From positions 1-47,316 of the forward strand of contig JAKPDK010000118.1 in the NCBI GenBank assembly GCA_029552745.1: DNA of 47,316 nt, read 5' to 3'. Below the pieces are notes generated by a model. That model saw only the letters and a program-made list of their open reading frames with translations. It ran no database searches and was not told the DNA's origin. Of the stretch, positions 34,320 through 43,012 are shown one piece after another. The position numbers were made by a program, and so were the translations under genes. This stretch comes from Candidatus Hydrogenedentota bacterium. GTDB taxonomy: Bacteria > Hydrogenedentota > Hydrogenedentia > Hydrogenedentales > SLHB01. Numbering within the stretch: position 1 is the first letter of the stretch; each line of letters starts with the position of its first letter.

Positions 34320-35450
34320 ATGAAAACAAGAGTCAGACGTCCTGAGATTATGGCTATTTACTGTCCGCTTTGGCATAACTACCCACATGCAAGCTCCTGG
34401 AAAGGCTACGGTTGGTGCGAATGGGAACTGGTCAAATCTGCCGTCCCGCGTTTTCCCGGACATTACCAGCCGCTTCAACCGTCCTGGGGGTTTTTCGACG
34501 AGAGCGATCCGGCATGGGCAGAACGCGAAATCCAACTCGCATCGGAACACGGCATTGACGTGATGCTTTTCGATTGGTATTGGTACAGCGGTGTGCGCAT
34601 TATGGAAGAGGCGTTGGAGAACGGCTTCTTGCGCGCCCGTAACAACAAACGTCTCCAATTCGCCCTGATGTGGGCAAACCATGACTGGGCGGATTATTTT
34701 CCAGCGCCTTTTGGAAAACCATGGAACATGTGGCTTCCCTCTCGACATTGCCCGCAAGATTTAGAACAGGTGATCGATTATTGTGCAGACCACTATTTCA
34801 AACGGTCTAATTATTGGAAAGTGAAAAACCGTTTGTTTTTCAGCATTTTCCAGCCCGTCAAATTTGTGGACGAACTGGGAGGCGCCTCTAAGGTAAAACG
34901 CCTGCTAGCCAAAATTGACCGCCGCCTTCGTTCGAAAGACCTGCCCCCAATTCACTGGAACGCTATGCTCTGGGTTCCGGAACCCGTAGCCATGCTCAAG
35001 GAAGCTGGTTTCCACAGTACAACGAGCTACAACATCGTCAGCGGCGCCGTATCGCCGGATTTACTCGTGAACTACGAAAGCGTCATGGAATCTCATCAAA
35101 CCCTTTGGCACAAGATGAAGAAAACCTCCCTTCCTTATTTACCGACTGTGACGGTGGGTTGGGATGTCACACCCCGTTGTGAAAAAGACATAAAATGGCC
35201 TTTCCCGCCGTCACCGCTAACAGGGAACCTTGATTACCCGTACGTCCACGTCGTCTGCGGCAATACACCGGAGCGTTTTCAAGAGCTTTGCGAAAACGCA
35301 AAACGCCACGTAGAACAAGAAGCGCCCCACGCTTTCGCAATTACGGTCAACGCATGGAATGAGTGGACAGAAGGAAGTTATCTGCTTCCCGAGAAACGTA
35401 CAGATTTAGCTTACCTGGAGGCAATTCAAAAGACGTTTGGCACAAGATAA
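34320..35450 (+). CDS. GH99/WbsX-like glycan enzyme
   Basis: A 376-residue protein of the glycosyltransferase WbsX / glycoside hydrolase 99-like group, often found in O-antigen and capsule clusters. Typical marks are YCPLWH near 14-19, HGIDVMLFDWYWYSG, ALMWANHDW, and the C-terminal VNAWNEWTEGSYLLPE near 343-358 with YLEAI. No signal peptide is present, so it is probably cytoplasmic. ATG 34320 follows AAGGTG. It closes the plus-strand block that began at 26641 and faces the VCBS-repeat gene 32 bases away. Confidence 0.82.
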   Translation: MKTRVRRPEIMAIYCPLWHNYPHASSWKGYGWCEWELVKSAVPRFPGHYQPLQPSWGFFDESDPAWAEREIQLASEHGIDVMLFDWYWYSGVRIMEEALENGFLRARNNKRLQFALMWANHDWADYFPAPFGKPWNMWLPSRHCPQDLEQVIDYCADHYFKRSNYWKVKNRLFFSIFQPVKFVDELGGASKVKRLLAKIDRRLRSKDLPPIHWNAMLWVPEPVAMLKEAGFHSTTSYNIVSGAVSPDLLVNYESVMESHQTLWHKMKKTSLPYLPTVTVGWDVTPRCEKDIKWPFPPSPLTGNLDYPYVHVVCGNTPERFQELCENAKRHVEQEAPHAFAITVNAWNEWTEGSYLLPEKRTDLAYLEAIQKTFGTR

Positions 35451-35482
35451 GGTAAACAGGGGCGCGCCGTCTTCCCGACTGT

Positions 35483-38167
35483 TCAACGCGGAGGCAAATC
35501 TGTTTTGGGCAACTGCTTGTCCACATCGGGAGAACCTAATACCCAAACATATCCGTCGGAGGTAACGCAGGTGATCTCGATCTTCCCGTCGCCGTTCAAA
35601 TCAGCGGGCATAGGGGTACCCACCGATGCGGGAAACGAAACGTTCCAGATGACTCGCGGTTTCATTTCAGAATCCCCGACAGCAAAAAGACTGCCGTGAC
35701 TCGTACCAAACAGGAATTCAAACGTCCCATCTCCATCCAGGTCGGCGGTGACGACATCGGAACAAGCTGCTTCCACGGGAATACTCCAACGCTCTTTCCC
35801 ATCATCAACGGACACACAGACAAAAAGTCCATTTTGTTTACCGAATCCCATCAACCACATCCCTTCAGGAGAGTATAAGAAACCCTCATTTTTCGAGCGG
35901 CTTTCTCCAACCTTTGGTAATTTGTACCAGAGCGGCTCGCCTGCCAAGGTCATCACCCCCTGGAAATAATGACCTCCGACAAGACCTACGAGAGGCGTAC
36001 TAGAACCTCTGGATAAGATGACAGGAAAGGTGTACAACCCTTGACTGGGCTGATGAAATATGTTCGGCGGAAACAACGGTCCTAACAGCAAATCCCCCGT
36101 CATCCCATCGGCAACACAATAGTAATCGGGGTTGGTAAAAACCAAGTCATCTTTTCCATCCCCGTTGAAATCATACACAGACGCGAAATTTGTACTTGGT
36201 CCCCAGTACCTTTCGATTTGCGGCATTTCTCCTTTTTCCCATAGCAATTTGCCTGTACGCCCTTCAAGACATCCGCTCCGAACAATCGGCGTGCCCACCC
36301 AAAAATAGATGTCAGAGATATCTTTGCCCGTAAAGCGCCCTGCGCGTAAATACGCTTTGCGCGGCTGCGGAAGACCAACACGATCCACCTGAGGCAATTC
36401 TGTCTCCCACAACACCGCGTCACCCTTGGCCGGCGACAACGCCTTGAACCGCGGAGCTCTTTCGGGGCTTATGTTCGCGAGAACGACATCGACGTATTCA
36501 TTGCCATCGAGGTCGACAAACGCTGGTTCACAGGTAGATTTATATTCCGCTGTAGCAACCAGCTCCTGATGGCGCAATTCCAGGACGCGAGCGGTTTCGT
36601 TGCTGTAAAGAATAAGCTCATTTGCTTTGTCACCCGTGATGTTAGCCGCAAACAAGGAAGGAAAAGGAGGACCGACCGAGAGAGGTACTTTTGAGAAATC
36701 CCCTTTGGGAACCTCTTGGACTTCTTTCACTGCACGCAACACAAATTTTTTGTTCCCATTCTCCATTAGCTGGAACAACTGCCCGGCGCGTTTCACAAAC
36801 GCGGGTTGGGTATGGTCGCTTTGTTGAAATGGTTCGTCAGAATTCGAATCCACTGGACGGAAATGTTTCGGTGTCGGCGCGGAGACGGACTCGGCATCGG
36901 TCCATATCGATTTCATCTCGCCATTCACCACACGGAGCAACTGAACGCCGACGAGTTGTATTCCAGTAGGATCGTGGCAGGTCTCCCCCAGCAGTTCCGA
37001 GACCCCATCGCCATCCATATCGACACAACAACGGACAATGACATCTGGATATCGGTATTTTAAGGCGCCGGTGATTGCATCGTAGGCACGAACCAACCAA
37101 GCGCGCTCGTCTTCAGAATTAAACATGGAAACAACAACCTCAAACCGACCATCGCCATCAATGTCCGCATAAGGGGGCGAAGGATACCGGGTCGCCACCT
37201 TTCCTGTAGTGACACTTTCCGGCCATCCGTAGTGCCATACAAGCGAAAGCTTTCCGTTTCGGTTCAACAACACTTCATGATGTTGGGCGAAGTCTCCGAT
37301 ACACAAGAAATCTTCCAAGCCATCTTTATCGAGGTCTGCGAAACGCACGTACCCATAGCTCCGTGGATTTGCAGGCGACACATCCCAAGCGACAAAATCC
37401 TTCAGTTCCCCATTTCGTACGTCGACGAACCACATTCTGCTATGACTTTCGACCGCGATCTCCTTTATCCCGTCGCCGTCCAAGTCGGTTGTAAGTACGG
37501 TGGGGTAACATGTGTACTGATGAAAATCGTAACGCCATTTCAGGGTGGGCAGACCTGCTGAATCGAAATCAAACATCGCCATATAGCCATTTTTTTCGTC
37601 CGGCGGATATCCATGCGTAACAACCAAGATTTGTTTGGAGGTCTTTTCATGCAGATAATTCTCAACAAAAGGTTGCCACCAGTAAGACATCGGCTCTACG
37701 TCGTAGCGCCAGATCACTGCCCCGTCTTCAAGGCGCGCCATAATTACTGCCCCGTACGGCTCTACGGGGCGAGCCGCTGAGAGAAACACCTCCGTCTTGC
37801 CATCTTCGTTGATGTCCTCAACCGAGACTATCGCACTGTAGTTAATGCCAGCGGGATGACTCTTCCAACGCAGTTCTCCAGATTCCTCATAACAAGAAAG
37901 CACACCAGAAAATAACGTTAATCCCAAACACGTGCCGTCGGGCAATTCGACAGGCTTTACTGAGGGCTGACTTCGTCCGAGATCAAGGCGGGCAATAACT
38001 TCGGGTGCCTGCCGCATTTCACCCGGTAAAGGTTGAATAGCAGTCAGCGTCCCATCGTGTCGAATTTCCAACCAATCACCGTCGCCTGCGGCAGCCCAAC
38101 AAGCAGCCGTTGCAACCAGGGCAAAACACATGAGTAGAAGGGACTTCATGCGGGTTCGTGGACTCAT
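35483..38167 (-). CDS. Secreted FG-GAP/VCBS-repeat beta-propeller protein
   Basis: A large exported protein (894 residues) whose body consists of repeats of the calcium-binding type DxDGDGxxE: DINEDGKTE, DLDGDGIKE, DLDKDGLED, DIDGDGRFE, DMDGDGVSE, DLDGNEYVD, DFNGDGKDD, DLDGDGTFE and DLNGDGKIE. These indicate one or two seven-bladed integrin-like propellers used for binding. A Sec signal peptide (MKSLLLMCFALVATAACWA) follows a short basic lead. ATG 38167 is used because AGAGGT lies four bases upstream. It is the last gene of the minus-strand block starting at 41066. No anchor or sorting tail is seen. Confidence 0.85.
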   Translation of the reverse strand: MSPRTRMKSLLLMCFALVATAACWAAAGDGDWLEIRHDGTLTAIQPLPGEMRQAPEVIARLDLGRSQPSVKPVELPDGTCLGLTLFSGVLSCYEESGELRWKSHPAGINYSAIVSVEDINEDGKTEVFLSAARPVEPYGAVIMARLEDGAVIWRYDVEPMSYWWQPFVENYLHEKTSKQILVVTHGYPPDEKNGYMAMFDFDSAGLPTLKWRYDFHQYTCYPTVLTTDLDGDGIKEIAVESHSRMWFVDVRNGELKDFVAWDVSPANPRSYGYVRFADLDKDGLEDFLCIGDFAQHHEVLLNRNGKLSLVWHYGWPESVTTGKVATRYPSPPYADIDGDGRFEVVVSMFNSEDERAWLVRAYDAITGALKYRYPDVIVRCCVDMDGDGVSELLGETCHDPTGIQLVGVQLLRVVNGEMKSIWTDAESVSAPTPKHFRPVDSNSDEPFQQSDHTQPAFVKRAGQLFQLMENGNKKFVLRAVKEVQEVPKGDFSKVPLSVGPPFPSLFAANITGDKANELILYSNETARVLELRHQELVATAEYKSTCEPAFVDLDGNEYVDVVLANISPERAPRFKALSPAKGDAVLWETELPQVDRVGLPQPRKAYLRAGRFTGKDISDIYFWVGTPIVRSGCLEGRTGKLLWEKGEMPQIERYWGPSTNFASVYDFNGDGKDDLVFTNPDYYCVADGMTGDLLLGPLFPPNIFHQPSQGLYTFPVILSRGSSTPLVGLVGGHYFQGVMTLAGEPLWYKLPKVGESRSKNEGFLYSPEGMWLMGFGKQNGLFVCVSVDDGKERWSIPVEAACSDVVTADLDGDGTFEFLFGTSHGSLFAVGDSEMKPRVIWNVSFPASVGTPMPADLNGDGKIEITCVTSDGYVWVLGSPDVDKQLPKTDLPPR

Positions 38168-38192
38168 AAGACCTCTTTGCATCAAAAACGCA

Positions 38193-39437
38193 TCATCTCC
38201 GGTTGGCATTTGCTACCTTACGCACGATGTCGGCGGCCAACTCGCAGTGCTCCGGTTCGTATTTTTCGCAGAATGTCGACCACCGAATAAAATCTTTCAG
38301 AAAACCTTTGGCACGCGGACACATGGACAGATAATCGATGGGGCGAGACGCCGGAGGAATAGAATAGGGATAGCTCTTTTCGGCAGCCTTTTTCTGCAGA
38401 CACACCAAAGCTTCGGGCATCAGATAGTACTGGCCGGTTCCTGCGCCCGGAACGCCCGCTTCGACCAACTGATTGGCAAACTCCTCAGCCGAACATCGAA
38501 ATTGTTTGGGACCAATCCGGAACCCTATCATCCAACAAGAATAAAGCGTGACGAAATCAGGTATCTCTAAGGGCAAAATACCGGGTATTTCGCTCAAAAG
38601 CTTCAGTAGGAGTCGTGCCATGCGGTCACGATGAACTACTTGTTCTCGGACAATTTCAAGTTGCGCCAGGCAAATCGCCGCCGTGCAGTGTGGCATCCGA
38701 TACGCATACCCCGCGTCGGTATGAAGTCTACCGTAATGCGGTTTCATGACAGCGCCCCGACTTTGGCCAATGTACCTGGCGCGTTCCGCAAACTCATCAT
38801 CGTTAGTTACCAAACACCCGCCGACGTCCGACCCCATTGTCTTTTCCGAATCAAACGAAAACCCGGCAGCAAAACCCAACGTTCCGGCTAGCCTACCTTT
38901 GTATTCTCCAAAGACCGCTTGACACGCATCCTCGTAAACTACCAGCCCATGACGTTTCGCTAATTCAAGGATAGGGTCCATGTCATTCATAATCCCAGTC
39001 ATGTGAACGCACAGTATGGCACGGGTTCGTGAAGTGATGCAGGGCTCGATTGTCTCTGCGCTGAAATTGAGAGAATGAGGCGCCGTATCTGGAAAAACCG
39101 GAATCAAATCTTCAGAAATAAGCCCTTGTACCGTTCCATAATCGGTAACGGGACTTACAATGATCTCGTCGCCCGGTTCCCAAGGCATTGCAGCTGCGAG
39201 TACAGCAAGCGCTGGGGTACACCCCGGCGTGGCGATGCAGTGTTTCACCCCAAGCTCCGCCGCTAAGGCTTTTTCGAACCTGCCCATCATGTCGCACGTC
39301 AATCCTGAGGCGACAACTTCTTCCAAATACTTCATGGCATTGGGACCCATGATTCTGGGAAAAGGCGTCGGGAGCTTCCCCTGCTCGCCAAGATGGGCTC
39401 GCGCACCCCACTGCGCCGATGGAAAACTACTCACCAT
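38193..39437 (-). CDS. DegT/DnrJ/EryC1/StrS aminotransferase, divergent
   Basis: PLP-dependent sugar aminotransferase family member, 414 residues. PGCTPAL (phosphate-binding), VYEDACQAVFG with Asp170, and the probable Schiff-base Lys199 in FSFDSEKTMGSDVGG are present. The surroundings of the lysine (SEKTMGSD) and the Cys-rich front segment differ from the first copy at 21388, so the two are distant paralogues with different substrates. ATG 39437 has GGAGGT eight bases upstream. It follows a deacetylase gene by 23 bases in the same direction and precedes the propeller gene by 25. Confidence 0.9.
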   Translation of the reverse strand: MVSSFPSAQWGARAHLGEQGKLPTPFPRIMGPNAMKYLEEVVASGLTCDMMGRFEKALAAELGVKHCIATPGCTPALAVLAAAMPWEPGDEIIVSPVTDYGTVQGLISEDLIPVFPDTAPHSLNFSAETIEPCITSRTRAILCVHMTGIMNDMDPILELAKRHGLVVYEDACQAVFGEYKGRLAGTLGFAAGFSFDSEKTMGSDVGGCLVTNDDEFAERARYIGQSRGAVMKPHYGRLHTDAGYAYRMPHCTAAICLAQLEIVREQVVHRDRMARLLLKLLSEIPGILPLEIPDFVTLYSCWMIGFRIGPKQFRCSAEEFANQLVEAGVPGAGTGQYYLMPEALVCLQKKAAEKSYPYSIPPASRPIDYLSMCPRAKGFLKDFIRWSTFCEKYEPEHCELAADIVRKVANANRR

Positions 39438-39460
39438 AGATACAGACCTCCAATGGAGTT

Positions 39461-40210
39461 TCACGAAAAAACCAAAGATGGGTTACTCAATACCCAGTCA
39501 GCCACCTCGTTAGGTTCCGCCAACCATACGTCGCTTCCCCCAATTTGGCAAACCTTTTCGAAACGTTGTTCGAGTTCTTGCGTCGTGCAATCTTTTGCTG
39601 GATGAACAGGTTTGTCCGGCATAGGACAGTGGCAATAATCAATGATCCACCCGCCGAGATCTATCGCTTGGTGAATTCGCTTGTACGGGTCATACGCAGA
39701 ATAGAACGGCGGGGGATATTCCGAATGAAGAGGCACTCTCCCCAGGTTAAAAAGGTCACCGGAGGGAAGATTGACTCGATCGTAAATGGTCAAAATACCT
39801 TTATATCCCGCCTGTTCGGCAAACGCTCGTGCCGCGGGATATCCCGTGTTATCACCAGGCACGCAAAAAAGTCGCACCTCCATTTCAAGAGCATTTTCTA
39901 ACACGTGGCGTGCACGAACGACTTCCTCCAGCCCATTTTCGAACGTCACACCACAATGCGTCAAACTGTGACAGGAGACTCCCCACCCTTCCGAGACTAA
40001 ATCGTGGATTTGCTGTTTTGAAAGGATCTTCATCCCGTCGTAGCTGCTGCCGGGCACGTTCCGTCGCACACCAACCTGCGAAGCTACCAAGGCGACATGA
40101 CCAGGAATGCCATATCGCCGGTGCACGGGAAGGGCGTATCGAAGCAAGTCTTCACAGCCCTCATCATAGGTTATGGAGTATACCCACTTCTTACCATATT
40201 TCCATGCCAT
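39461..40210 (-). CDS. NodB-type polysaccharide deacetylase
   Basis: Carbohydrate esterase 4-like fold that removes N- or O-acetyl groups, metal-dependent. The 249 residues show motif 1 as TYDEGCE (usually TFDDG; D16, E17) and motif 2 as SCHSLTH with metal ligands H81 and H85. FCVPGDNTGYP and ILTIYDRVNLP correspond to the later motifs. The Asp-to-Glu change in motif 1 is notable. No signal peptide is seen, so a cytoplasmic role or intermediate-level deacetylation is likely. ATG 40210 has GAAGGG upstream and lies 28 bases after the nitrilase stop. Confidence 0.82.
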   Translation of the reverse strand: MAWKYGKKWVYSITYDEGCEDLLRYALPVHRRYGIPGHVALVASQVGVRRNVPGSSYDGMKILSKQQIHDLVSEGWGVSCHSLTHCGVTFENGLEEVVRARHVLENALEMEVRLFCVPGDNTGYPAARAFAEQAGYKGILTIYDRVNLPSGDLFNLGRVPLHSEYPPPFYSAYDPYKRIHQAIDLGGWIIDYCHCPMPDKPVHPAKDCTTQELEQRFEKVCQIGGSDVWLAEPNEVADWVLSNPSLVFS

Positions 40211-40238
40211 CAGCCGTAACCCTTCAAGGCTCCAGGCA

Positions 40239-41066
40239 TTACTCCACCAACGGTTTGTAAAGGTCAGGCCTACGAATCGTCTCGAACATCGTCCGCAGAT
40301 TCCCCCCATAACCTTCGCCCCAGAAAGGTACTCTCCATTTGGGATCAAATTCCGCAATGGCTACCCCGGCACGATGTCCTGTGGAACAAATGATCCGTCC
40401 ATCCGGTGCGATTACCTTGGCATAGCCCATAGATTTACCCGCAAGAAAAGGATTCGTTATGTAACGGGACAAAGCAAAATAATAACCGTTATCAATAGCG
40501 CGTGCTTTTTCTAGTGACTCCAGCATATCTCCCGTATAGTCCAGATACATCGTGGGCATGCACACAAGGTCGGCGCCTTTAAGTCCATATATCCGAAACA
40601 TCTCGGGGAAATGGATGTCCATACAAATAGCGATAGCCAAACGAACTCCTTCAAAATCGAACACAGGAAACGGGTCATCGTTGTAGAGAGGCTTTGTAAT
40701 GATTTGCTCCTCTCCAGGCGCAGGATGCTTCTTGTTATAGAAACCTGTCAACTTTCCCGTACGGTCTATCAAAAACCCGAGATTAGCATAACCCCTTTTC
40801 GCCTGCACCGAAAGCGAACCGACAACGGCGACATTTGCCCGCTGCGCCTCCATTTGAAAACGGCGTACAAAGGGGTGATCTTTCAGTGTACAAAGTCCGG
40901 CAGCCCAACCGCCTACTACATCCGGCTCTTCAGGTAAGACAACAAGGTCCGCATTACTTGCCCCTGCTCGAACAATGCATTCAGCACAGCTTTCGAGCAG
41001 CGCCGTGGCGTCAGCCTCATCAGGACGTTCAACGGAACACACGGCCAGACGAAACGAAGTCGCCAT
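40239..41066 (-). CDS. Nitrilase/carbon-nitrogen hydrolase superfamily protein
   Basis: Hydrolyses non-peptide C-N bonds such as amides or N-carbamoyl groups. The 275 residues carry the Glu-Lys-Cys triad: E46 in VVLPEEP, K112 in YNKKHPAPGE, C148 in AICMDIHFPE. ATG 41066 is favoured because the protein then begins at the first family beta strand (FRLAVCSVE). The frame stays open for about 90 codons upstream, but that part overlaps the divergent promoter region. It heads the minus-strand operon nitrilase-deacetylase-aminotransferase-propeller. A role in making or trimming an amide-bearing sugar is inferred. Confidence 0.88.
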   Translation of the reverse strand: MATSFRLAVCSVERPDEADATALLESCAECIVRAGASNADLVVLPEEPDVVGGWAAGLCTLKDHPFVRRFQMEAQRANVAVVGSLSVQAKRGYANLGFLIDRTGKLTGFYNKKHPAPGEEQIITKPLYNDDPFPVFDFEGVRLAIAICMDIHFPEMFRIYGLKGADLVCMPTMYLDYTGDMLESLEKARAIDNGYYFALSRYITNPFLAGKSMGYAKVIAPDGRIICSTGHRAGVAIAEFDPKWRVPFWGEGYGGNLRTMFETIRRPDLYKPLVE

Positions 41067-41132
41067 ATTTATCTGCGTCCTTATCCAAGAGATAGACAAC
41101 TCCACAACGAAAAGAAGCGCCCCAAAACTTAT

Positions 41133-41162
41133 TTGAAGCCTTCTCGGAAAGGATGATATAGT
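41133..41162 (+). promoter_or_regulatory. Candidate sigma-70 promoter of the ompH-lpxD-lpxC operon
   Basis: TTGAAG at 41133-41138 and TATAGT at 41157-41162, spaced by 18 bases. A transcript from about 41169 would carry both direct repeats listed next and the gene at 41266. Confidence 0.55.
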
Positions 41163-41180
41163 GAATAAACATAGAAAACA

Positions 41181-41252
41181 AACTGTCTGTAAACAAAAGT
41201 GAAACGGGACGGGAATCTGTTTGTCCTGTGAAAACTGTCTAGAAAACAAAAG
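41181..41252 (+). repeat. Pair of ~20-base direct repeats in the ompH leader
   Basis: AACTGTCTGTAAACAAAAG (41181-41199) and AACTGTCTAGAAAACAAAAG (41233-41252) differ at few positions and are 52 bases apart. The second ends just before the ompH ribosome site (GAGGGAT). They could be binding sites for a regulator or RNA-level elements. Confidence 0.5.
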
Positions 41253-41265
41253 AGGGATACTAACG

Positions 41266-41883
41266 GTGAAGTACTGTGCATTTCGTAAACTTCTGGCATT
41301 AGCTGTTTTGACAACCTTGGTTGTTCTTCCCGCCGGCATTTGTTCCGCGCAAGATACGGATTCGGCCGCGTCGAAGGGCGCCTACAAAATAGGAATTGTC
41401 GATAGGAAAAAGGTCTTCGATAATTACAACAAACAAAAAGAAGAGTATGCCAAACTTCAAAATGACATGAAGTCCATGCAAGCTGAAATAGACACGCTGT
41501 CCAAGAAAGTCCAAGATGCGAAAGAACGATATGAGGCAAACAAGAACACCATGCCGGCAGATCAACGCGAAGCGCTTGAACAGCAGATTCGAGCAGACAT
41601 GGTGACCTACAAATCAAAATACGAACAACTCCAGACAGAGATCGATACCCGATATGCATTTTTAGTAAGAAAAATTAAAGAGGAAATAGATGAAGTCGTA
41701 CGCGAAGTTGGTGCCGAGGAAAACTACCACTTGATTCTGGAAGGCGACCCTAAGAGTGCTTCTGGTGTACTTTACTATGCCTCCGCGATTGATATGACCT
41801 CGAAAATCCTGGATCGTCTAAACGCACGCTCGGCTTCGGGACAACAAACTTCGTCAGCTGCTGCTCCAAACAAGAAAAAATGA
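41266..41883 (+). CDS. skp: OmpH/Skp-family periplasmic chaperone
   Basis: Holdase that keeps outer-membrane proteins soluble in the periplasm. The 205-residue protein has a Sec signal peptide at about 1-28 (LLALAVLTTLVVLPAGICSA) and then the OmpH pattern: KIGIVDRKKVFDNYNKQKEEY followed by a long helical, charged coiled-coil arm (about 60-145). The start is GTG 41266, eight bases after GAGGGAT; the frame upstream has only a TTG without a site. It heads a group with lpxD and lpxC-fabZ, the usual outer-membrane assembly neighbourhood. Confidence 0.88.
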   Translation: MKYCAFRKLLALAVLTTLVVLPAGICSAQDTDSAASKGAYKIGIVDRKKVFDNYNKQKEEYAKLQNDMKSMQAEIDTLSKKVQDAKERYEANKNTMPADQREALEQQIRADMVTYKSKYEQLQTEIDTRYAFLVRKIKEEIDEVVREVGAEENYHLILEGDPKSASGVLYYASAIDMTSKILDRLNARSASGQQTSSAAAPNKKK

Positions 41884-41956
41884 ACTGCGTCCTTTTAGCA
41901 AACGGCACGGAACTCACGTGCCGATACCTCATGAACAAGGTAGGACGGCCTGAGCA

Positions 41957-43012
41957 GTGATCGCCACGGTGGCAGACATAGCAGCTCTGGTTCAGGGACG
42001 TGTCATCGGGGATGAAACGACACCCATCACCGGATTTTCTGGCATCCGCGAAGCACAACCAGGAGACTTGACTTTTCTCGCAGACTCCCGCTACGAGCGT
42101 TTTCTGCAAAATACTCCGGCTGCCGCGGTTTTGGTACGTCCCGAGATTTCCCAAGCTTCGTGTCCCATCATTCAAGTCGATAATCCCTACGACGCGTTTC
42201 TGCGGGTTGTAATGCAGTTTTGTCCGTCCTTGTCCCCTTTGTCCCCGGGCATACATCCGTCGGCTATAATAGGAAACAACGTGAAGTTAGGAGACAATGT
42301 GACGGTGGGGGCGCATGCCTACATCGGCGACAATTCCGTCATTGGAGACCGCACCGTCATTTATCCAAATGTTTTCATTGGTGCAAACTGCAACGTAGGG
42401 ACAAATTCCATTATTTACTCCAATGTATCTATCCGCGAACACGTTGAGATAGGCGCGCGCTGTATCATCCACTGCGGTGCCGTCATTGGCAGCGATGGCT
42501 TTGGTTTTGCTTTTCGAAATGGTAAACATGAGAAAATCCCGCAAGTTGGAACGGTCATCATTGGCGACGACGTGGAAATAGGGGCAAATACCACCATCGA
42601 CCGAGCTACTTTTGGCAAAACAGTCATCGGAACCGGCACAAAAATTGACAATCTCGTCCAAATCGGGCACAATACTGTAATTGGAAAGCACTGTATCGTG
42701 TGCGGTAATGTGGGAATATCAGGCAGCGCTATTTTAGGCGATTATGTGACAGTCGCCGCGGGCGCCGGAGTCGCCGGACACCTCGAAGTGGGAGCGCAAA
42801 GTACCATCGCTGCGTTAAGTGGCGTGACAAAGTCCTTGCCTCCCAAAAGCATTGTAAGTGGTTTTCCAGCCGTTGACCACGAAATGGAAAAACGGATGAA
42901 AGCCAGTTTGAGGCGTTTGCCGGAAGCACTGAAAACCATACGTTCGCTGGAAAAGCGAATCGTTGAATTGGAAACCTTGTTACATGCAAGAGAAACAGAA
43001 AACCATCGCTAA
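41957..43012 (+). CDS. lpxD: UDP-3-O-acylglucosamine N-acyltransferase
   Basis: Adds the second acyl chain in lipid A synthesis. The 351 residues have the N-terminal uridine-binding domain (ITGFSGIREAQPGDLTFLAD) and a left-handed beta-helix of hexapeptide repeats (about 98-290: IGDNSVIGDRTVIYPNVFIG and similar), with the catalytic H238 in VQIGHNTVIG, SDGFGFAF and the C-terminal helix. The start is GTG 41957 with a weak ribosome site. Its end overlaps the next gene by 29 bases. Confidence 0.96.
   Translation: MIATVADIAALVQGRVIGDETTPITGFSGIREAQPGDLTFLADSRYERFLQNTPAAAVLVRPEISQASCPIIQVDNPYDAFLRVVMQFCPSLSPLSPGIHPSAIIGNNVKLGDNVTVGAHAYIGDNSVIGDRTVIYPNVFIGANCNVGTNSIIYSNVSIREHVEIGARCIIHCGAVIGSDGFGFAFRNGKHEKIPQVGTVIIGDDVEIGANTTIDRATFGKTVIGTGTKIDNLVQIGHNTVIGKHCIVCGNVGISGSAILGDYVTVAAGAGVAGHLEVGAQSTIAALSGVTKSLPPKSIVSGFPAVDHEMEKRMKASLRRLPEALKTIRSLEKRIVELETLLHARETENHR

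Noticed and set aside
41067-41339. N-terminal extension of the nitrilase
   Set aside because: It would cover the ompH promoter and repeats, and adds a Phe/Leu-rich stretch not seen in the family.
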